Assembly (NCBI GenBank): GCA_023255235.1
Contig: JALRJA010000072.1
Location: 1 to 14,029, forward strand
Length of the DNA: 14,029 nucleotides
Direction: 5' to 3'
From: Flaviramulus sp.
Lineage (GTDB): Bacteria > Bacteroidota > Bacteroidia > Flavobacteriales > Flavobacteriaceae
Of the stretch, positions 7,634-14,029 are shown one piece after another. Every line of letters starts with the position of its first letter. The stretch's first letter is position 1. The notes beneath the pieces are model-generated. The model worked only from the letters and a program-made list of their open reading frames with translations. It was not told where the DNA came from and did not search any database. Made by a program: the position numbers and the translations under genes.

Positions 7634-8272
7634 ATGGCAAAATCTATAATAAACAAAAAGTTCATGAATATGGCTTATGGTCTAGGAGCAGCAATTGTGA
7701 TTGTTGGTGCTCTTTTCAAAATTATTCACTTTGAAATAGGACCCTTAACAGGTAACGTAATGTTAACAATAGGTCTTGTAACCGAAGCCATTATATTCGC
7801 ATTATCAGCCTTTGAACCAGCCGATGAAGAATTAGACTGGTCTTTGGTTTACCCAGAATTAGCAGGCGGCCAACCAAACAAAAAAACAGGTAAAGAAGAT
7901 GTTCAAGGATTACTATCAAAAAAATTAGACGAATTACTAAAAGAAGCTAAAATTGATAGCGAACTAATAGTTAGTTTAGGAGATAGCATTAAAAACTTTG
8001 AAGCCGTTGTAAAAAACATGTCTTCTACCGTAGATTCTATTGAAGCCAGTAAAAAATACAGCCAAGAATTAGCATTGGCTGCCGCACAAATGGAATCCTT
8101 AAACACCCTCTATAAAGTACAACTAGAAAGTATTAATAAACAAGCGGCTGTCAATGAGCAATCTATTGAAAACGCAGATAAACTTAAAGAACAAATGCAA
8201 TCTTTAGCATCAAATTTATCGTCATTAAACGGCGTTTACGGAGGTATGCTCTCTGCTATGAATAAAAATTAA
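7634..8272 (+). CDS. gldL: GldL, inner-membrane stator of the T9SS/gliding motor
   Basis: GldL forms the inner-membrane ring that, with GldM, converts proton flow into motion for T9SS export and gliding. The 212-residue product has two N-terminal membrane helices (about 14-33 and 39-60) and a cytoplasmic helical tail rich in Ser, Ala and Lys. Residues named in work on Flavobacterium johnsoniae (as I recall them: Tyr13, Lys27, His30, Glu49) fall here at Tyr15, Lys29, His32 and Glu51, all shifted by two. Thus the proposed proton-pathway residues are all kept. After the helices comes EPADEELDWSLVYPELAGG, and from about residue 90 a likely coiled coil. Start codon and length fit the family. It lies 50 bases after gldK and 45 before gldM, with no terminator between. 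Confidence 0.96.
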   Translation: MAKSIINKKFMNMAYGLGAAIVIVGALFKIIHFEIGPLTGNVMLTIGLVTEAIIFALSAFEPADEELDWSLVYPELAGGQPNKKTGKEDVQGLLSKKLDELLKEAKIDSELIVSLGDSIKNFEAVVKNMSSTVDSIEASKKYSQELALAAAQMESLNTLYKVQLESINKQAAVNEQSIENADKLKEQMQSLASNLSSLNGVYGGMLSAMNKN

Positions 8273-8317
8273 TTAGGGGTTACCCAATTTTAACAATTAA
8301 CCAAAACCTAATTAAAA

Positions 8318-9874
8318 ATGGCAGGAGGAAAATTATCACCAAGACAGAAAATGATTAATCTGATGTATTTAATATTCATAGCAATGCTAGCATTAAATAT
8401 GTCAAAAGAAGTGCTTTCGGCCTTTGGATTAATGAATGAAAGACTTACCGAATCTAACAAAGCAACCGAAACACGTAATAATAATTTTGTTGCAAGCTTA
8501 AACTTAAAAGCCGAAGAGCAACCCGAAAAATACGAACCTCTAAAAGCTGATGCTCAAAAATTACACACTCTAGCTTCAAATTTTGACAAGTATTTAACCG
8601 AGTTAAAAACCAAAATGACTGCCACTGTAGACGATCCAACAGACTACGAAGTTATGGATAAAGGCGATTATTTAGATGAAAACTTTTTTAAAGGCGATAA
8701 ACTAAAACCCGAAGGACAAGAGTTCTTAAATCAAATAAACACTTTTAGAAAAGGTGTAATTGGGCTCTTAGAAGGAAAAAAAGGCATGCAAAACATCATT
8801 AAAGATGTGAACCATAAATTTAACACCAATCCTGTAAAGCGCGACATAGGAACTCAAGACTGGTTAGATTATCACTACAAAGGGTTTCCTTTAGTAGCCT
8901 CTTTAACCAAAATGACCCAACTACAATCAGATATTAAAACAACCGAATCAGAGGTGTTAAGCACCATGCTACAAGGAACCCTATCAAGTGAATTATCGAT
9001 AACTAATTATACTACCATACTAAAAACTACCAAATCGGCTTATTTTAATACCGATCAATTTGATGGTGAAATTGTATTAGGTAGAACCGATGAGACAACA
9101 AAACCAAGTAGAGTAGAGTTAACCATAGATGGCAGAAAACTAGAAGAAAGCCAATATGAACTTAACGAAGGTAAAGTAAAACTAAAAATAAGTGCGGGTA
9201 GCGTTGGCGAACATAAAATTGAAGGCAAATTAATTTTTGCCCAAGATGGCGAAGATATTGAAGTACCGGTTAATCAAACCTTTGCTACTGTAGCAAAACC
9301 CAATGCAGCTACTATATCAGCCGATAAAATGAATGTAGTCTATCGCGGTGTACCTAACCCCATGACAATATCTTTTGCAGGCATTGCCGATAATAATGTA
9401 AATGCCTCTGCACAAGGTTTAAGCAAGGTATCTGGAAGCAAGTATGTTATGGATGCTACCAGAATTCAAGGAAGAGAAGTTACTATAAATGTTACTGGCA
9501 AGTTAGACGGCACTACCGTAAGTGATAGAGCCACATTTAGAATTAAAGATTTACCCAAACCAACAGGAACTGTTAGAGGTGAAGATGGTGCTATTAAAAT
9601 GCAACGTAACGCTCTTGAAATTTCAACCATTGGGGCCAAATTTGATGACTTTGATTTTGAATTGCCATTACGAGTTACCGGCTTTAAGTTTAAAGTAGCA
9701 GGGCAACCAACTATAGTAGTTAATGGCAATAAACTAGATACCAGAGCCAAACAAGCCTTAAGTAAAGCCAAACGCGGGTCAGATGTACAAATTTTTGATA
9801 TTGAAGCCTCAGCAACTGGTGTGAGTGTAATACTTAAAAAAGTGTCTCCAGTTTTTGTTGAGTTAACAAACTAA
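8318..9874 (+). CDS. gldM: GldM, motor shaft spanning the periplasm
   Basis: GldM (PorM) has one N-terminal membrane helix inside the GldL ring and a long periplasmic part that reaches the GldK/GldN ring. The 518-residue product begins MAGGKLSPRQKMINLMYLIF. Arg9, which pairs with the GldL Glu in the motor model, is present, and the single helix spans about residues 11-31. The periplasmic part begins with a helical domain (to about 220) that contains SLNLKAEEQPEKY and a GLLEGKKGMQNIIKD segment. Beta-rich domains follow (PNAATISADKMNVVYRGVPNPMTISFAG; the C-terminal domain from about residue 410). No Cys and no signal-peptide cleavage site are seen, as expected for an anchored shaft. The GGAGGAAAATT over the start is the closest thing to a purine-rich site in the operon, but it lies inside the coding sequence. 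gldN starts 57 bases on. Confidence 0.97.
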   Translation: MAGGKLSPRQKMINLMYLIFIAMLALNMSKEVLSAFGLMNERLTESNKATETRNNNFVASLNLKAEEQPEKYEPLKADAQKLHTLASNFDKYLTELKTKMTATVDDPTDYEVMDKGDYLDENFFKGDKLKPEGQEFLNQINTFRKGVIGLLEGKKGMQNIIKDVNHKFNTNPVKRDIGTQDWLDYHYKGFPLVASLTKMTQLQSDIKTTESEVLSTMLQGTLSSELSITNYTTILKTTKSAYFNTDQFDGEIVLGRTDETTKPSRVELTIDGRKLEESQYELNEGKVKLKISAGSVGEHKIEGKLIFAQDGEDIEVPVNQTFATVAKPNAATISADKMNVVYRGVPNPMTISFAGIADNNVNASAQGLSKVSGSKYVMDATRIQGREVTINVTGKLDGTTVSDRATFRIKDLPKPTGTVRGEDGAIKMQRNALEISTIGAKFDDFDFELPLRVTGFKFKVAGQPTIVVNGNKLDTRAKQALSKAKRGSDVQIFDIEASATGVSVILKKVSPVFVELTN

Positions 9875-9930
9875 AACAGTGACACAAGCATTTTTGTCTT
9901 GATTATATTAAAGAATTTAAAATATTTAAA

Positions 9931-10821
9931 ATGAATGTAAAGCGTTTTTTATTAAATGTTGCTACTGTTTTATCGGTATCAAGTATGATGGCTCAAGCCA
10001 ATATACTAAATGCTAAAAACCCCAATGAAATAGGTGTCAGAACAGAAGCCCAAAAAATAGTTGATAACGATATACCATTAGAGTATGGTTATGTTGATGA
10101 TAGAGACATTTTGTTTTCTAAAATAGTATGGGAAAAAATTGTACTAGACGAACGAGCAAATTTCCCATTATATTATCCAATAGATACCAATAACATAGGT
10201 AGTGATAGAAGATCATTATATGATGTTCTTATGAGAGCTATTAAAAGCGGTGATATTGAAAACATTTATGACGATTCATACTTTACAACCAAACGTACCT
10301 TAAAAGATATTGAAGCAGCTTTGGTTAAAATTGATACTACCGAATTAGGAATTGAACAACTAAATGCCGGCGAAGAGTTATCTCCCGAATACATTAATAG
10401 ACGAGATATAACTGCCGCCGATATTAAGGAATACCACATTAAAGGGCTTTGGTATTTTGATAAACGACAAGCAGAAATGAAATATAGACTAATAGGTATT
10501 GCTCCTGTGGCTCCAGATGTTAATTTCATTGATGAAGAAGTGCCAGATTTAGTACCGCTTTTTTGGGTGTTTTTTCCAGATGCCAGATCAGTTTTACATG
10601 AGGCGAAATCGTTTAATAATGAAAATAGTGCCATGCCTTTTTCTTTTGACCATGTTTTAAATGCCAGACGTTTTCACGGTTATATTTTTAAAGAAGAAAA
10701 TGTTCATGGTGACAGAGCTGTTAGTGAGTATATTTCACAAAATGCGTTAATGCAACTTATAGAATCTGAAAGAATTAAAGAGAAAATACGAAATTTTGAA
10801 TTAGATATGTGGACCTACTAA
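9931..10821 (+). CDS. gldN: GldN, periplasmic T9SS ring protein
   Basis: GldN (PorN) binds the lipoprotein GldK to build the large ring beneath the outer membrane and contacts the tip of GldM. The 296-residue product has a cleavable signal peptide, MNVKRFLLNVATVLSVSSMMAQA, probably cut after Ala23. The mature protein has the usual GldN features: DIPLEYGYVDDRDILFSKIVWEKI near residues 47-70, FPLYYPID, a LMRAIKSGDI segment and a C-terminal ALMQLIESERIKEKIRNFELDMWTY helix. It lacks a lipobox, so it is soluble in the periplasm. It is the last gene of the operon, closed by the hairpin at 10842-10873. Some relatives carry a second copy, gldO, next to gldN; here the next gene is an oxidoreductase, so gldN is the only copy in view. 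Confidence 0.96.
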   Translation: MNVKRFLLNVATVLSVSSMMAQANILNAKNPNEIGVRTEAQKIVDNDIPLEYGYVDDRDILFSKIVWEKIVLDERANFPLYYPIDTNNIGSDRRSLYDVLMRAIKSGDIENIYDDSYFTTKRTLKDIEAALVKIDTTELGIEQLNAGEELSPEYINRRDITAADIKEYHIKGLWYFDKRQAEMKYRLIGIAPVAPDVNFIDEEVPDLVPLFWVFFPDARSVLHEAKSFNNENSAMPFSFDHVLNARRFHGYIFKEENVHGDRAVSEYISQNALMQLIESERIKEKIRNFELDMWTY

Positions 10822-10841
10822 TTCTTAACAATTTATAAACC

Positions 10842-10873
10842 AAAAAACGCTCACTTTTTAGTGAGCGTTTTTT
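10842..10873 (+). terminator. Strong intrinsic terminator of the gld operon
   Basis: A perfect 14-base-pair stem (10842-10855 with 10860-10873) has core CGCTCACT/AGTGAGCG, a TTTT loop and six terminal T. The matching A-run on the left makes it potentially bidirectional. It lies 20 bases past the gldN stop. Confidence 0.93.
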
Positions 10874-10948
10874 GTTAATATGGTTTTACTTTATAAAATG
10901 TAACAAAATATAGTTATAAACCGTTGCCAGTATTACTATATTAGTAAC

Positions 10949-11998
10949 ATGAAAGAAGTTGATTATATAATTGTTGGTATTGGTATTGCCGGCATTAGTT
11001 TTTGTGAACAATTACAAGCTAATAACAAAACCTTTGTGGTGTTTGATAATGCATCACAGCAATCATCTACAGTTGCTGGTGGGTTATATAATCCGGTGGT
11101 TTTAAAACGATTTACGTCTGTTTTTAAAAGTAAAGAACAGCTTGAAACTGCTTTACTAATGTATGCTTCTTTAGAAAAAAGATTACACCTTACACTTGAT
11201 TATAAAATACCAGTTTACAGAAAATTTGCTTCTTTAGAAGAACAAAATAATTGGTTTGCCGCATCAGATAAACCAGTGCTTGAAGAATACTTATCAACTA
11301 AAATTATTAAAAATAATAACCAAGTTATAGAAGCCCCTTTTGGTTTTGGAGAGGTTTTAAAAACAGGTAGAGTTGATGTAAAAAAAATGATGGATGCTTA
11401 TAAAACAGACTTATTAAATAATAGATTACTATTTGAAACACCTTTTTTATACAATGAATTAGTTTCTAAAAAAACAACTGTTAATTATAACAATAAAACT
11501 ATTGTAGCCAAAAATATTGTTTTTGCAGAAGGCTTTGGAATTAAGCAAAACCCATTTTTTAAACACCTGCCTTTATTACCTGCTAAAGGTGAATTACTTA
11601 TAATACATGCACCAGACCTAAAAATAGATTTTGTTTTAAAAGCAAGCGTTTTTTTAATTCCTTTAGAGAATGATTTGTATATTGTTGGTGCAACTTATGA
11701 ATGGAAAGATTTAAGTAATAATACTACACCACAAGCTAAAACACAGCTGTTAAAAAAACTAGAAAAACTCATTACTTGTTCTTTTAAAGTGGTAGATCAA
11801 GTAGCTGGAATAAGACCTACTGTTATAGATAGAAGACCTCTGGTTGGACAACATAAAACGCATAAAAACATGTTTGTTTTAAATGGCTTAGGAACTCGTG
11901 GTGTGATGATAGGACCCTATGTTGCTAAAGCACTTTACAACTTTATTGAAAACGGTGTATTATTAGATAAAGATATTGATATTAACCGTTTTGATTAG
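10949..11998 (+). CDS. DAO-family FAD-dependent oxidoreductase
   Basis: The 349-residue product is an FAD-linked amine/amino-acid oxidase-like enzyme (DAO fold, related to glycine oxidase and the MnmC C-terminal part). A Rossmann FAD motif is at the start: DYIIVGIGIAGISFCEQL, with Gly10, Gly12 and Gly15. The usual C-terminal DAO signatures are present: VAGIRPTVIDRRPLVG from about 285 and NGLGTRGVMIGP from 312. A conserved-looking STVAGGLYNPVVLKRF segment follows the FAD motif and probably faces flavin or substrate. No signal peptide is visible, so it is cytoplasmic. The substrate cannot be read from sequence. It stands alone after the gld terminator, 75 bases downstream, with no convincing promoter. 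Its 3' end abuts the structured element at 12011-12098. Confidence 0.88.
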   Translation: MKEVDYIIVGIGIAGISFCEQLQANNKTFVVFDNASQQSSTVAGGLYNPVVLKRFTSVFKSKEQLETALLMYASLEKRLHLTLDYKIPVYRKFASLEEQNNWFAASDKPVLEEYLSTKIIKNNNQVIEAPFGFGEVLKTGRVDVKKMMDAYKTDLLNNRLLFETPFLYNELVSKKTTVNYNNKTIVAKNIVFAEGFGIKQNPFFKHLPLLPAKGELLIIHAPDLKIDFVLKASVFLIPLENDLYIVGATYEWKDLSNNTTPQAKTQLLKKLEKLITCSFKVVDQVAGIRPTVIDRRPLVGQHKTHKNMFVLNGLGTRGVMIGPYVAKALYNFIENGVLLDKDIDINRFD

Positions 11999-12010
11999 TA
12001 TGAGTTGTAT

Positions 12011-12098
12011 TTGCGTTAAGGATAGAAGCGGCATCCTTTTGCTTTTGCAAAAGATATAGCGTATAGCCTGACCTTTGCCTAGCAAAGGAAACGCCAAA
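12011..12098 (+). ncRNA. Multi-hairpin structured element between convergent genes
   Basis: GCGTT (12013-12017) can pair with AACGC (12090-12094) to close a branched fold. Inside lie a short hairpin GGAT (12020-12023)/ATCC (12033-12036), a perfect hairpin CTTTTGC (12036-12042)/GCAAAAG (12047-12053) with loop TTTT, and a perfect hairpin CCTTTGC (12072-12078)/GCAAAGG (12082-12088) with loop CTA. The unpaired AGAAGCGGC and ATATAGCGTATAGCC stretches are GC-richer than the surroundings. No arm is followed by a T-run on the plus strand, so it is not a plain intrinsic terminator. From memory, similar sequences recur at gene ends in flavobacterial genomes, but I cannot check this. It may be a dispersed repeat or a structured RNA, or it may cap both convergent transcripts. 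The strand is a guess from its orientation after the oxidoreductase gene. Confidence 0.5.
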
Positions 12099-12103
12099 AG
12101 AAG

Positions 12104-12487
12104 TTATTTTTTAACCAAATTTTTATCGTAGTGCATAAAAATATTAATCCAAATATTTCTTGAGAGTCTTAAAATAATAGGCATAAAAACAACTAAACAG
12201 CCTACAATAGACACAAAAACCATGTTAATTCCGGCTTTAAAAACAAAGTGTGCTATCACAAAAGCAGCTACCGCAAACGCCACGCTAACCGCATAACTTA
12301 CATACATTGAGCCATAAAAAAACGAGGGTTCAATTTTGTATTTTGTTTTGCAGTTTGAACATTTTTCATGCATGCTCAAGGCTTCATACAAGTTGTATGG
12401 ATTGGTATTTGTGTACATAGATTCTTGATGACATTTTGGGCAACTTCCTGATAGAATACTATATAATTTTGTTCCTTTTTTAAACAT
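12104..12487 (-). CDS. DUF983 zinc-ribbon membrane protein
   Basis: The 127-residue product (ATG at 12487-12485) starts MFKKGTKLYSILSGSCPKCHQ. It carries a four-Cys zinc ribbon (Cys16, Cys19, Cys43, Cys46) and then two membrane helices (about 61-84 and 88-108). A basic tail (RLSRNIWINIFMHYDKN) follows. This layout is that of the DUF983 family of small inner-membrane proteins, whose role is unknown. A longer frame could begin at 12508, but its first codons overlap a -7 promoter box (12506-12513), and family members start at MFKKG, so I chose the shorter form. It is divergent from the ABC-F gene and convergent with the FAD oxidoreductase, and probably a single-gene unit. Confidence 0.88.
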   Translation of the reverse strand: MFKKGTKLYSILSGSCPKCHQESMYTNTNPYNLYEALSMHEKCSNCKTKYKIEPSFFYGSMYVSYAVSVAFAVAAFVIAHFVFKAGINMVFVSIVGCLVVFMPIILRLSRNIWINIFMHYDKNLVKK

Positions 12488-12505
12488 AATATTTATGTAT
12501 TTTTG

Positions 12506-12513
12506 CAAACGTA
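12506..12513 (-). promoter_or_regulatory. -7 box for the DUF983 gene
   Basis: On the minus strand this reads TACGTTTG, a full match to TAnnTTTG, 18 bases before the chosen ATG. The nearest minus-strand TTG (12531-12529) is only 15 bases away, shorter than the usual spacer, so the -33 part is weak. Confidence 0.45.
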
Positions 12514-12540
12514 TTTAAAAATTGGTCTCAATTGCTTGAG

Positions 12541-12584
12541 CAGTTATTAAACCTATTAATTATTTGGTTAAAACTAAATAACTG
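12541..12584. repeat. Inverted repeat in the DUF983/ABC-F divergent region
   Basis: CAGTTATT (12541-12548) and AATAACTG (12577-12584) are perfect inverted copies, with AACC (12550-12553) and GGTT (12566-12569) nested inside. A smaller hairpin CTCAA/TTGAG (12527-12540) sits beside it. It could be an operator or a leader hairpin of the ABC-F gene. In DNA this AT-rich, chance cannot be excluded. Confidence 0.35.
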
Positions 12585-12637
12585 GTGTAAAAGTACATTT
12601 TTAGCAAGAAAGCTACTGTAATAAAAGTTACATTTCT

Positions 12638-14029
12638 ATGATTAATATTCATAATTTATCTATTTCATTTCAAGGAGAATATCTCTTTGAAGATATTACG
12701 TTTAAACTTGGAAATGGCGATAGGGTAGGGCTTATTGGAAAAAATGGTGCTGGAAAATCGACCATGCTAAAAATTTTATCTAAAGAAATAGAACCCGATA
12801 CTGGTCAAATTGCTACAGATAAAGAGCTTAAAATTGGGTTTTTAAAACAAGATATTGATTTTGTTTATGGTAGAACCGTTTTGGAAGAATCGTATGAAGC
12901 GTTTATCGAAATTAAACTTTTAGAAGCTAAAATGGATGCGGTTAATACACAATTGGCAGAACGTACAGATTATGAAAGTGAAACCTACCATCAATTAATG
13001 GTAGATATTAATGAAATTCAGCAGCAATATGAAATTATTGGAGGTTACAACTATCAAGGAGATACCGAAAAAATTCTTCAAGGTTTAGGGTTTAAACGAC
13101 ATGATTTTAATAAACTAACCGATACCTTTTCTGGTGGTTGGCGTATGCGAATTGAGTTGGCAAAATTATTATTGCAAAACAATGATATACTCTTGCTTGA
13201 TGAGCCAACAAACCATTTAGATATAGAATCTATTATATGGCTAGAAGGGTTTTTAAAGAACTACCCTGGAGCTGTTGTTATTGTATCTCACGACAGAATG
13301 TTTTTAGATAATATTACCAATAGAACCATTGAAATTTCTTTGGGAAGAATTTATGATTATCCAAAGCCTTATACCAAATATTTAATTTTAAGGGAAGAGT
13401 TAAGAACACAGCAATTGGCTTCGCAAAAAAATCAACAAAAACAAATTGAACAAACCGAGAAGTTAATAGAAAAGTTTAGAGCCAAAGCCAGTAAAGCAAC
13501 CATGGCACAATCGCTTATTAAAAAACTTGATAAAATTGATAGAATAGAAGTTGATGAAGATGATAATAGCGTGATGAAACTTCATTTTCCAGTATCTAAA
13601 ACCCCTGGAAAAGTAGTTGTTGAAGCTGAAAATATTTCGAAAAATTACGGTGATAATCACGTTTTAAAACATATAAATTTACTTATTGAGAGAGATAGTA
13701 AAACTGCCTTTGTTGGGCAAAACGGGCAAGGTAAATCGACACTTGCTAAAATTATAGTTGGTGAAATTAAATACAATGGGCTTTTAAAATTAGGGCATAA
13801 CGTTCAAATAGGGTATTTTGCTCAAAATCAAGCAGAGTATTTAGATGCCAAAAAAACGGTTTTAGATACCATGATAGATGCCGCCAATGAAACCAACAGA
13901 AGTAAAGTGCGAGATATTTTAGGAGCATTTTTATTTAGAGGTGATGAGGTTGAAAAATATGTAAAAGTACTATCTGGAGGTGAAAGAAACCGTTTGGCAT
14001 TAGCTAAATTATTGTTACAGCCATTTAAT
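12638..14029 (+). CDS. ABC-F family ATPase, 3' end outside window
   Basis: ABC-F proteins are soluble twin-ATPase factors that bind the ribosomal E site and act in translation. The frame is open for 464 codons from the ATG at 12638 to the window end (last residues LLLQPFN). First ATPase: Walker A GKNGAGKST (34-42), signature FSGGW (164-168), Walker B ILLLDEPTNHLD with Asp188 and Glu189, then VIVSHDRMFLDN. The ABC-F linker contains KASKATMAQSLIKKLDKI. Second ATPase: Walker A GQNGQGKST (360-368) and signature LSGGER (445-450). The second Walker B lies just past the window. The linker form matches the housekeeping type rather than known antibiotic-resistance members, but I cannot assign a subfamily. 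Start MINIHNLSISFQGEYLF is typical. It is divergent from DUF983, with an inverted repeat in the 150 bases between the two starts. Confidence 0.93.
   Translation, partial: MINIHNLSISFQGEYLFEDITFKLGNGDRVGLIGKNGAGKSTMLKILSKEIEPDTGQIATDKELKIGFLKQDIDFVYGRTVLEESYEAFIEIKLLEAKMDAVNTQLAERTDYESETYHQLMVDINEIQQQYEIIGGYNYQGDTEKILQGLGFKRHDFNKLTDTFSGGWRMRIELAKLLLQNNDILLLDEPTNHLDIESIIWLEGFLKNYPGAVVIVSHDRMFLDNITNRTIEISLGRIYDYPKPYTKYLILREELRTQQLASQKNQQKQIEQTEKLIEKFRAKASKATMAQSLIKKLDKIDRIEVDEDDNSVMKLHFPVSKTPGKVVVEAENISKNYGDNHVLKHINLLIERDSKTAFVGQNGQGKSTLAKIIVGEIKYNGLLKLGHNVQIGYFAQNQAEYLDAKKTVLDTMIDAANETNRSKVRDILGAFLFRGDEVEKYVKVLSGGERNRLALAKLLLQPFN

Noticed and set aside
9466..9771. Minus-strand open frame inside gldM
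   Set aside because: It overlaps the conserved C-terminal domain of GldM and has no recognisable features or upstream signals.
9880..9900. CAAG...CTTG symmetry between gldM and gldN as a terminator
   Set aside because: The stem is only four base pairs and has no following T-run; gldN is expected to be in the operon.
12488..12508. Longer N-terminus for the DUF983 protein
   Set aside because: The extra codons overlap a full-match -7 box, and the family start MFKKG lies seven codons downstream.

Overview
The window is AT-rich chromosomal DNA of a Bacteroidota species, almost certainly a member of the Flavobacteriaceae. The signs are a complete gldK-gldL-gldM-gldN cluster (core of the type IX secretion system, T9SS, and of gliding motility), a topoisomerase I of flavobacterial form, very low G+C, A-rich leaders without Shine-Dalgarno sequences, and -7 boxes of the Bacteroidota type TAnnTTTG. 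I see no tRNA, rRNA, CRISPR array, insertion sequence or phage gene. No gap between genes exceeds about 160 bases.

Left part (1-4762). A surface-type LVIVD-repeat protein has lost its N-terminus at the window edge. The first 120 bases are open only on the minus strand, where they read like the missing lipoprotein N-terminus, so there is an inversion junction at about 120-125. A nested hairpin terminator, a hydrophobic multi-pass membrane protein, a second strong terminator, a -7 box and topA follow. TopA has no cysteine and carries four C-terminal repeats in place of zinc ribbons.

Centre (4901-10873). An arginase/formimidoylglutamase-family protein has replaced four of the six canonical metal ligands and is probably a pseudoenzyme. 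A promoter-like TTG-N19-TATTTTTG begins right after its stop codon, and a second weaker one lies nearer gldK. The gldKLMN operon then runs without internal terminators and closes with a strong hairpin. GldL and GldM form the proton-driven inner-membrane motor, and their functional residues are all present. GldM crosses the periplasm and is thought to push on the ring made of lipoprotein GldK and periplasmic GldN. There is no gldO-like second copy of gldN.

Right part (10949-14029). A DAO-family FAD oxidoreductase runs toward a minus-strand DUF983 zinc-ribbon membrane protein. The 105 bases between them are almost filled by a multi-hairpin element that looks like a structured RNA or dispersed repeat. 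DUF983 is divergent from an ABC-F ATPase that runs off the window end; an inverted repeat lies between their starts.

The best leads for something undescribed are the degenerate arginase homologue beside the T9SS motor operon, the structured element at 12011-12098, and the inversion junction at the left edge, which may instead be an assembly or amplification artefact.
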